From Hydractinia symbiolongicarpus (Eukaryota > Cnidaria > Hydrozoa > Anthoathecata > Hydractiniidae), in assembly GCF_029227915.1 (NCBI RefSeq), contig NC_079886.1, positions 9,693,501-9,757,500 of the forward strand: DNA of 64,000 nt, read 5' to 3'. Below are positions 24,722 to 36,700 of the stretch, one piece after another. Made by a program: the position numbers and the translations under genes. How positions within the stretch are numbered: the stretch's first letter is position 1; each line of letters starts with the position of its first letter. The notes under the pieces are model-generated. The model made no database searches and was not told the origin of the DNA. It saw only the letters and a program-made list of their open reading frames with translations.

Positions 24722-27700
24722 CTGTAAAAATAATCAAAAAATCAAATAATTTTGTTGCCAAAGTTGTAAACAAAATGACACCCTATTCCAAATATAAGCA
24801 TGGCGGCTACCACTAATTCTTTGAATTCACGATTCTTTTTTCTTCTCTTCTTGTGTAGTTCCTTTCGATCAGAAACCTTACCAGTTGCAAGAAGCTGTTT
24901 TATAATCTAAAAAAAATAACCCAAAACTAAGAATAAAAAATATTTAAAAAACAAAGAATTATTTGTGTCAACAGTCAGACTGCCTCTGATCGGATAAAGC
25001 AGATGAACGCCATTTTGCATTTCGTGGAGAACACACCTATTCTAAATTGAGAAACTTTCAAAAGTATTATTAACAACTTGATTTTTGGATGTTTAAAATC
25101 ATATTGCAAAGATAATCTTTGCCAAGACCAAAAAAAAAAAAAAATTAAAAAGGCTTCGGCCGTGAAAATAATTTCATTTGGATAAAAATGTAGATTTTAG
25201 TATACTCATTGCAAAAAATAACGAAAAAAAAACAACCTAAGTTTCTTTAGTAGCTTTATTCTTTTCATGGGTGCGACCTCCACTTAGACTCAATTACACA
25301 GAAACAATATTTAAAAGACAAACATTAAAATCTCTTCTAGTGTTGTCTATTAGAATAAAATATAAGAGTCTGAAAATTTCATTTTATTTTCTCGTATAGA
25401 ACAAAATGTTGTTCCTTTTTTTGGCACATCATTTCACAACAAGTCCCGAAATCCGCTCAAATCCAAATTTTATGTACGCATTACCTTTTGCTAAGTAACT
25501 GTTAGCAGTGAAACTACCAATCGCATTCTTTAAAACAAAGACCGATAGGAGCCTAATCCAAGTTTAATACAAAATTCAACCAATCAACTTACTGCGTTTT
25601 TTGATTTATTAAACGTCAATGCATTCATGATATTTCCAACTGGATCTAAAAAAACACAAAAAGGTATTTTAGATTAACATAACATGGTATGGGATGATAT
25701 GTGAATGACATTTTGAGAAATCCTAAGTTCTTCGTTCGAAAAAAATCACTAACAGAGGAGCACATTTTACCATCACTTGGTTTAAATTCATCATATAAAC
25801 GATTGAGTTCTTCTGTTTGTTCTTCTAACCAATCACGTGCTTTCGGTTTCTTTGGTCTAAAAATATCAAATAGAGTTAACACGTGTATAAATATATTGAG
25901 CACGTGTTTATTCTGTTTAACTTGGGTCTGTGAAAGTAGTTTATTATTCCTATTCATAAAGCTCTCCTACAAAATAGACGAAAGAGACCTCGGATTGCCA
26001 CAACAGTGTTTCAGTCTTGTAATGACGTCTATTGCAGTACTTTGGAATTTAAGGGTTAAACAATGTATTCCAAGCTTTATGAAAGATTTATCATCAAAAA
26101 TCTTACTGTTGGAGCTGTTTTGAATTTTCAACCAATCGAAGTCGCACCAATTTATTGGTAATCTAAATTATTAATACAAAAGTTTTATTGTCAACATATA
26201 TAGTATAGTTTTTAAAAGCGAGCAGTCCTACTTTTAAATAAATGACAACATTAATGACAAAATTAAATTGGAATGTGGACCAGATGAACAAGAAGCACCT
26301 GTCTACGCGTCCGATCTTTATCAGTAACGCTCTTTAGTATTTCACCAACAACATCTAAAGAAAAATTTTAAACTGTTAGCTTTCCATGTTAGCATTTCAA
26401 CGAGCATAAAACCATCTTAACAATCGACTGAAGGAGAGAAAGTTTATATACCTTCGCTTTCTTTATATTGATCAAAAAGAGTTTTCAGTTCCTCCTCATC
26501 TTCAAATGTCCACTTCTCACGTGCTTTGTTAGATGCACTAAAAAAAACAGCGAAATATTTTAGTTTTTTGTTTTTTGCATTTAAGGCGAACAACTATTCT
26601 ACTATAATTCTGTTCCACTTCTCAGAAAGTGTATTTTTTAATACGTTAATATTTTTATGATTGTATAAGTAAAAAAAATATTAGTACCAACGAACTAAGA
26701 TACTAATAAATTTTCGATTGTTAGGAACAAAAGGACTTATCAAGAAGGAATATACAAAACCCTAACCCTAACCCAAATTAATTTCTTTCACAATAAGATT
26801 TAAAGGAATCTTTAAACTGTGGATTGGGACCGTTTTTTTTAGGTAGGAGTAGAATTTGCATGGAAATATTAAATTAATTGATTACATTAATTACATTTCA
26901 AAGACCACTGTTAATTTAGGCCGTTTGGTACACACTTTTTAGAAACAAACTGACCACTATATTAGTACGCTTCTTTTTTAAAATCTTAACTTTAACAACT
27001 ATTAAGAACTGGTTTTCAAGTCCTTTAAAATGAACACGTTCTGTTGCAGGTCTCGTTTTCCATGTTTTAAAAAACACCAATCAAATCAAATCATTAGGAG
27101 TTTGTTTTTGAGAAGAAGCATGTTGATTTGCGTATTTGGGATACTATTTATCTATCACTTTCAAAAATGATACATTTATTATTTTAATTTTTTTTTATGT
27201 TTTTTTTCTTACCCCTCCCTTGCAACAGGTTCTCGTTCACTAAGTTGGTAACAATCGCCACCTCCCTTCCAAAACAATGTTTCAACGAACATATTTGGTT
27301 TCTTCGTAGTAGCGTCCACAAACTTCGATATTATATATTTTGCAAAAGTGGCGAGCTCCTAAAAGCATTAAAAAAAGAATGTAAACTACTACCTAAATTT
27401 AGTAAAAATTTAATAACAATAATATTGCGAATTTTACAAAAGAATGATACTAAACTGTCAAGGTCTCATTTTCAAAATCAGGTGCAACGACATTTACAAA
27501 ATTTCGAGAGTTTTACATATCAAAATTAGTGGGGTCTTGAAGTCTGCAAGACGTTTTTGACATTGTCACAAGAGCCTTGTGACTGTAGAGTATGGGTTGG
27601 ATGAAAATATTTCAGCAATTTATTTTGGAATTGCTGAAATATGTGCTTTTACAAATACAGCGCAGAGGAAAACTTAAGCAACTTCAATTAGTTATTAGCA

Positions 27701-30700
27701 GCATAAATTTAGAATAATCCTAATAACAAAATGATGACATCATGATATGTTTTACTGGTGTAAAATTCGTTAAAAAATCCACAGATATTTACTCGTTCGA
27801 AAAATTTACGGAAATTCCCGCGTCAGAAAAATTTATGGGAATTCGCACGTCAGAGAGATTTATGGGAATTCGAACGTCAGAAATATTTATGGGAATTCGC
27901 ACGTTAAAAAAATATACGGAAATCAACCTGTGGCTTCTTGCAGATACCATCTTTACATACACAGACAGCACTGACAACGAGGGATAATTTACGAAAGACT
28001 TACTTTAAATTGTGACGTTTGAGTATCGAAGATCTCTTTGAAGGTTAGAAACAGTGACAACTGAAAGAGCATTTCTGGATACTTTAGATCAACTGCAACA
28101 CGATGCATCACTTTTATAATCGCATGATTTGTGAAGGAAGTATTCGTTTTGAAGCTTTTCAGGAGATAGTTGTACGGTATTAATATGTGCGGTGACGCCA
28201 ATCTGAAAGAGGAAACAGAACATGGAAAAGTTTTTAATGAGGGCATATGATGTACAGAATGCAGCCTTCTGACATTCCTATTTAAGCTGCTAACCTACAT
28301 TATATATGTGTATGTGCATATTATATATGTGTATATTATTATTATAGCTATATATTATAGCTATTATAGCTATATTATATATGTTATATATATGTTATAT
28401 TATATATGTGTATATTATTATATTATAGCTATCACGGTCAGCAAAGGAATTCCAAAAAAATTGAAACGAGGTAGATAAAATAATTTACGTAGTTTAAGAC
28501 TGCGTTACTTATCACATTTAGTTTGTTGACATAAACATTTCGCGAATTAAAAAATGGATAACTTCTAATATATAAACATTTTCCTCACTTGTTTTATTGG
28601 AAATCCGTTTTCAAAATGTTGGTAACCGAATTAAAAATGAAGGGATAAAGAGAAGAGCAATTCATCTTTAAATTGAATTAGAGGTTCGAAAAATTCGTAA
28701 CATAAGTTGATTGTGAAATATTTCACAAGACTGACAGACCAATGTTTTAGCTTTTGCTATTTTAAATATATCTCATCACTGGAGGTAGATATTCATTAGA
28801 TGATCGAATGTAAACAACCCGCCAAAGGCTGAAACAACAACAAACTTACGATGTCAAAAATTGCTGTAGATGAAATTCTCTTTCCACTGATCGTACTGAT
28901 GGCATTTCTTCCTCTTCCTCTTCTTCCAACTCTTCATTACCTTAAAGAACATGCACATAACACGTACGTTCACAGTGATATAAGGCATAGAAAATATGCA
29001 TCATCAAACCAACACACAATTCATTGAGTAAACATGGCAACAACTCCTACTTCAGAAACACAATGCACAAAACTTTTAGGTTCTAAAAGATATTTTAATA
29101 AAGCAAATTCTAGGATTTTATAAGAAGTTTCAGGAGTGCTGTCCATCTCTTTGTTATTTGATATTTTTATAACGCAATGTCGCAGCTGCTTTTGCAGAAA
29201 TTTAAATTCATTTTTTTAACTTCTTGTTCGTAAGCATTAGATAAAAAAATAATGCGAAACCACCCACTCAATCCTCCAAAATGTAAAAAAAGGTTTATCG
29301 GAATTTTTTATTACCTGGAAAAAAGATTAAAGCAAATATCTAAATCTTTAGAAAGAGAATTTGGTAAAGACTAAATATTGGGAGAATGGAAAGGGGTCCT
29401 TAAGAGGTACAGTATGCTTAAATCTGCAATACATGATTGGGAGTTTACTGATACTCTAGGGGTTGTAGAGGGCTTCTTGTCAAAAAAATCGAAGACTTGG
29501 AATAGCTTTTTCATAGTGATTAAAAATTTTGTGCAAGGTCGTTTTTCACAAGAAATAGCAAAGTTTAGAATTTTTTCTACAAACTTTTCCTACAACTTTC
29601 TTACAAACAAATTTTGACAATCATTATATTTTTGAGGTTGATAACAATTTAAAACAGTGTTAAAATGCTGCAGCTATGCTCTTTACATCATTAAAAGGAA
29701 AACAAAGACGTTTTAATTTCTCGTAAGGAGATACTTCAAAAGATATTTTTCAAGCTTCACCTTCCTCCTCTTCATTCTCCTCTTGAAACGCCGGTCCTAA
29801 TAAAATTAAGATTACAAAATCACAACAATTTCACGTGTTCAGAACAAAAAGCAGAAGAATAAAATGAAGTTATGAGTTATGAAAATACTTCTTAGACAGT
29901 TTGAACAGGGAAATAATTTGGAAATAGCCACTTACGTTCTAATTCTTGAAAAAGTATGTTACGAACAATCATAAATTCATTCTCAGGTTGAATATTTTCA
30001 GTACCAAATTTTTCTTCATCAGGCCAACATTCTCTGAGAAAAGAAACACAAATTGCTTTTACCCAGTCTGTGGAGATCCTCAGAACATTTTCTGTTTTTA
30101 AGGGTTTAAAAGAGAAAAAAAAAATGTTCCACTGAATTAACAGAATTTCTTGTTTACTATGTAGGTAATGTTCTTTTTTTACTTCTCAGGATTAAAATAT
30201 TATCAAATAACTTGAGGACTGTTTCTTATTTGAAGTTTCGTGTTTTGTATTTCGTTGTTATTTTTGCACCACTATTTTTTTGTTTTATTCAATATCTTTT
30301 AACAATGAAAGTTTTTATCAAACTCTCATTATAATGACTGATGGATAATTACAAAACAAGATTTCTACAGCTAACACGCATGTTGCTGTTTTACACGCTG
30401 CATAATGACATCAACTGTAACTGGTTGGTGATCCCCGAGTCCGTCTCATTTCACTGCTTTACAGAAAGTAGGTCTAACTTTCCTCATAAAATATTAATCA
30501 CAATGTTGTTGCGAAAAGACAATTATAGTAACTCGAAAAGGAGACTTCACCTGGCAGCTCTTAACAGTGCAACGCCTTCGCCACATCTACCATTTCTCAA
30601 ATGATCTTGGATGTTTATCATTGCATTTATTCTAAAAAAAATATAAACATGTTTCTGGATCTTGGATGTTTATCATTGCATTTATTCTAAAAAAAATATA

Positions 30701-33700
30701 AACATGTTTCTGGATCTTGGATGTTTATCATTGCAAATATTCTAAAAAAAATATAAACATGTTTCTGTGAAAGAAATCAGTATGTTTTACGGAAACTTTC
30801 AATAAAAATATGCATTTTTGTGTTGTATTGTAATTATTTGTAGTATTTTTCAGCTATTTTAAGTAGTTTAAAAAGACGTTTTGTTAAAAATTATGAATGC
30901 CAAAACAATTCAGGAGAAAGCTTAAAAGTAGCTTTTCTCAACTACATTTGCAATACTAAAAAATCTAGAATAACTAAAGGGATTTCAGGACCTTTGGCTA
31001 ATCTTAAAGGTCTATTAAAAGAAATTGAAAATAATTAAAATCCATGGCAGAAAGTAGATACTTTCTTTTCCAAATCAAACATATTTATGCTGAATTGTTT
31101 TTGAAAACATTCTTTAGTTAGTTTGTATAGGTGTTTACAAACCTTTGTTCTTCTACTGGCACATCCGAAGAGATGTCAAATGGAGAACCAACATCAGTTG
31201 GTAGTGCGTCATGTCCTTGTATTAAAGCTGACAAATTAGGTGCAAGTTCATTCTCCCATAATTCATCTAATTGTTCAGCAGTCATCTGAACGGCAGCTTG
31301 TTGTTGTGCTTTGGTCTTACGACGTCGCTTTGCCACTCTTTTTTTACTCTAACAAAAGTTGTATAGATGTTTGGAAATTGTTTTGATATAAATATAATGT
31401 AGAAAACTTCCTTAATACGAAGGAAATCCACAAAATTAAAACTACACTCGGTTCATGGTCTTAAAAAAATTAAAAAAAAACAGAAAATAGCGATCAACGT
31501 GGAGACCTATGACGCAATTGTGTATTTCACAAATGGTGCCTGTAGTCTTAAGGTAAAAGGTAGGTGTTTACACCAAAAAAAACATCAGAAAGTTACCTTC
31601 ACTAAAAGCGTTCCTTTATTCTTGCAAAACATCTCCAGTAGTTTTAAAAAAACATGAAAGGTGTCAATTAAATCGCCAATGTATTTTCTAAGATCAAAGA
31701 AATTTCAATAGCATAAGCTTTTAATTGCATTGTATTTAATTTTAGTTTAAATGAAGCTTAATGATATTGGAAAAAATACATTGAAACATACTTGGTTTGT
31801 TTACTTTGATCGAAATGCCGAAGTAACATTAGAAAAACACTTCTATATTCTTCATGATAAAACACATTATCTAAAAACATAACACAAAAAAAAAAACTAG
31901 TGACAATCTAACAATAAAAGCAAATATCATGTCTTTCATATGCTGATGGATTTAAGAATTGCTGATGTCATTCACAGACTAAATACCAGAAAAAAAAGAT
32001 AAAATACACAGACAATGCCTTACTTTTCATGACTGAAGAAGCATCTTTCAAAACATGATCATTAGATTTATCCATATGTGAAAGGTATGTCAGCAACTCT
32101 TTATAAGCTTGTATGGATAAATGCAACCTGAAGAAGAAAACCAGGAAATAGAACACTTAATAATTATCATGGGAACTATAGTAGTAAGCAAGGAGCTTCA
32201 TTAACACTATTTCGACCGTAAAATTGTGGGGTTAAATAATTTTCTATTTTGGTGACTTTTCGTATTACCCATTAGAAATGTTCTGCCTAAAATTTTACTT
32301 CTGGTTGTCATAGCAACAGAATTTTGAAAAATAATGTCATGATAAAAAACAATGACGTCATCCTAAAAAGAATACAGTGATCAATTTTTTAGTCAGAATT
32401 TATATATTATATTAAGACATGGAAGCAGAATTTCATGTCCATAGCTTTTCCTGTTTAGGAGATATATAGAGTGAACTAGCAGTGGAGCACAACATATCAT
32501 GTTGCAATACAAGCCTAAGATTGAGCTTCATGTGTCAGCATTTGCTGACACATGAAAAAAACTTAACTGGAAACAGGAGAGAACAGAAATAATAATTTAA
32601 AAAATAAGTTAATAACCTTTTTTGCCAAGGCTCCCATCCACCTCTTTTATGCATGAAAAAATTGTCATAGTATGTGTTGATTTGTTTGAGGACGTAATGA
32701 AATGTATCCATATTTAGCGTTTCTCTAAATATAACATTTTACAATGAGAACATCATGCTAAATATTCTTACATAATAGGGTTCGAACTCGCAATTTTCAA
32801 TAACATACCTAACATATTCCACTTTAAAGAAATGTGCTCGATTAAACGCCATAAAAAACCTACACAAAAAAACATTTTAATAAAACCGATAATTTGAAGG
32901 AAATGATTAGGGCTTTAGGAAAAATCTTAAGGAAAACTTTTGTCGTGGTAAAGTTTTACCTGCAAAAAAGATGCAACAGACTTACCATACTTTTATTGGA
33001 TTTTCGGACAGTATTCCCTATTTCTTTATTTTATTTATTGCTAAATCCGCTTGTCATATTGATATAAGTCAAGTAATCTATGTAACACTATGCATACCGT
33101 AAACTCCAAAGATAGTAGGTATCGTCATTTTCTTGAGAGCGCTTTGCCACCACATTTGCCTAAACACAGCATGGTAACTTTAAACTCAATTGACCAATTT
33201 TATTTGGATGTTTACAAACAAATGTCACAAAAAATGAGTTTTAATTTCCCAAATTTTATTATAAAAAGTTTTTATCAATTTGTTCATAAAGAAATAGCTG
33301 AAAAGAGAGGAATACTAGTATAGATTGACATTGCTATTCAGCAGCTAACTGAACTGTGCATCAATCATAGTGTTTTAAACCTATTAGGCTAAACTCTTTC
33401 CAATGGTAGCACCCTGTACCCTTCTTCTTATTCTGATCTCTTCCCTTGTATATATCTTATTTGTCATGAAATACTACTGGATACTTTTAGTAATGACAAT
33501 ATTTATTACAAGGATGCTATAAACAATCCTTGACATCAAATTACTCACAAAACTTAAGGCCAAGGAAGTCTTAATTTATATAGAAACTATTTTTGTAGAA
33601 ATGTTGACGTCATTAGCAAAAAATACTGACATCAGCAGTTTTTTGACCAAGTTAAGGTTTTGGCAATACTTGTGGTAAGTTAAATGTCTACCCAACAACT

Positions 33701-36700
33701 CTAACAAAGAGAGGGGTACTGAATCAGACCCTCACCCCCAGCTTTTAGGAGCCCTCAAATAGCCTAACAAGAATAGGGTTAATATCCTTACCTTTACGAT
33801 CCTCATCAGATGATTATAGCTGTTTTCCAAAAATTTTTCACAAAATTCTTTCAAAAACAACCTAAATGTGAGAGATAAGTTTAAAGCAAAAAACCTACAC
33901 AAATAAATGCACTCTGGTGAATAGTGCTTCAGAACATGTAGTTTTAGAGAAGGCTATGGTAGAATATTGAAAAATCAAGTGTGGAGGAATGGGTAGACAA
34001 GGCTGCATCTTAATATAGAGATGCTAGAAGTGATGTGTAGGGTGAAACTCAAGTACCTAATGTTTAACGTTGATGTTCTTTCAATAACTGTCTCCTTTGC
34101 TGCTTGCCGTCGTTTTGGAACTTTCGCTTTAAATTTCTTATGATCAGAACTTATATCATCAACAGCTGAAAAGAATAGCTTTATTTTGATTTAAGATCAA
34201 AGTAATAATTAAAATTGGTAGAAATGAACAAAAAACGAAAAAGAAAATGTAACAACCAACAACAACAACAACAACAACCACAACAACCTTATAACAGTTT
34301 TTAGTCACTTCTTTCAGCAATAGATAATCATTAGATTATAGATAATCCTGGATTACGTCAATGAAAATCCAAGATCTTTTTAAACTAAGATTACTACCAC
34401 AAAAATATTTCTTACAAGCAACATGATGATGCTGGACCAGGGTATTTTTGTTTCCCACTCCTTTCATATTCTTCACCCAAAAAGTTCCTCCAAATCTCGA
34501 GTGTCTAAACAACATACAGAAAAAAACATTGGTAACCTTCACAGGAGAAACTCTCCAGCTTTTGCAGATTCACTTTCTTGAGTATCTTACTTGTACATGT
34601 TTTTATATTTATAAATATTTATAAGCAGACATATAAAAAAGCAATTTGCTCAGGTCTAATGCTGAGATTTGTATTAAAAACTAAGCAATAAGCAATTCAT
34701 CAAGCTAAAAACAATCTAAAAAGTAACCAAGAAAACAGTTCTTTAGAAAAATGAAAAGTGTTTTTCCTAATAATGATTAATAATACTCTAGCAGATTACT
34801 CATAAGCACCTACTCTTTCCTATAACACTTTTTGACTGGAAGATATTTCACCTTTAGATAGACCATTTAGCAAATAAAACCAATTTTAAAAAAAGTGCAG
34901 TAAATTTTTTGATTGTAAGACACTTTTTTTATTTTCTGATTTTAACTTGTTAAATCAGTGTTTAAATTTTTTTGAGAATGGTTTACACCCATATCCTCTG
35001 ATCATGAAAGGCAAATATAAATTTTTAACATACTGCCTTGAGTGGGTGGGTTTGATTCACAGTGACAGAAATTTCTAGTGGTAAAAGAACCTAATAATGA
35101 ATCAAAAACTAACACTTTACAAGGAGCAGCCAAGTGGTATATTGTCTTACCTAGAGTGAGTAGCAGGTTTGCTTACACCTAGTAACTGCTTAAATGCTTT
35201 TTTATATCAGGAAAGGCATACACTAAATATTATCCTAGATCGAAATCCACTCACTGCCAGACAGGATGTTACAGATGGATAAAATAACACTGCTTCAATG
35301 CTTTTTATATCGCAAAAAACGAATACTAAATATAAACCTGGAACTGGTCATTTTTTTCCCTGCAACTTTTTTGTGAATATTTTCTTTTTCTCTTGCTAAC
35401 AGCAAGGTTCTGAAAAAAATTAAAGTTAAGATACATAAAGAACTCTTTAGTTAAAATATCCTTAAAAGACCGTAAATAATAAAGTTCAAACTTAACAAAC
35501 TTTGTATCTTCAGCTTTTTCACTTTCGGTTCTGTTTTTGGAACTTTGGGCAAGTTTTTCTGGAGTCTACATCAAAAAGAAGAAAAATTGTGCTGTATTAT
35601 AGTTAATGAAAACAATAATTGTTAGTATTGTTGGAATAGATTCTTACTAATTCTCTTAACATTAATTGTACTATCTCAATAGCATGCATCACCCATCTTT
35701 CCTAAATAAACAAACAAACAACTGTGAGTAGGAATAATGTTGACTCTGTACTAGCCAAAATGAAGCGTCCAGACAATCATGCAACTATTTTCAAGACCTA
35801 TTTTACTGTCTGGAATATATGAATTATCACAATAGGTTATTTTGGAAAAATGAAATTATCTTGCAGCAGTGGTTACAAAGTGTAACATTAATGACTTAGG
35901 CCATCCTTAAAGAAACATTCTATGTCCATGCATGGGTAAAAAAATTACAGCCCAAAGGTTGAGATAACCACATTTTATAAAAAGGGCTTTTTTACAAAAC
36001 TTATTTATTACTGAGTTACACTATAAAATTTTCGAAAGATTCTTTGACAAAATACAAACAGTGTGAAATATGGAGGAGTCTTTGCATACACTACATTTGG
36101 TTATAAAACTTTTAGAGAGTTTAGGAAGCTGAAAATTTCGACATTGCCTATGATATTCGAAAGTTTTTACTGTGTTGTTTTGCTTGTTTTGGCAAAAAAA
36201 AAAAAGAAATTAAAAGTTTTTAAAGAATGTATATTTTCAAATATTTTCGGCCTATTTATACATATTTTTTCTATTTAAACACTTTTGTCACCATTCAATA
36301 ACTGTAATATTATTTCTTACGAGATATATCAAGTTTCTATAATTCACTTTAAACTTATAACATAAAAAAACTATTTTTGTTGAATACAGTTCAAGTGCTA
36401 TACGCTTCTAAAATTATACATAAAATCTGACAAAATTATTAAAGAGAAACTTGATAACAACATATATTTTCATAGTGCTGCACTAGGCAAACTCCTGCTG
36501 GTAGCATATTTTTGCCTTAGCAAATCGAACAGGCTTTATATGGTGTGTGGAAATATCTTTACTCTTGATAATTTTCTTTTAATAGTGCATGATGCAGCAG
36601 AAGGATCTTTAAAAAAAAATGCAAATGCCGTTGTTTGAAAATATAAATATAAATGATAAATTGTACAATAGTTGTGTGCATAGCACCATGATCTGTGGCT

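Noticed and set aside
25960-26106. Minus-strand frame [11 protein letters not shown]... considered as timeless exon 30
   Set aside because: It could be spliced in phase but does not resemble TIMELESS. The adjacent 26162-26107 exon ([18 protein letters not shown]) matches the family and uses better sites; the rejected stretch is intron.
25701-26123. 140-codon plus-strand frame
   Set aside because: Antisense shadow of timeless exons 30 and 31.
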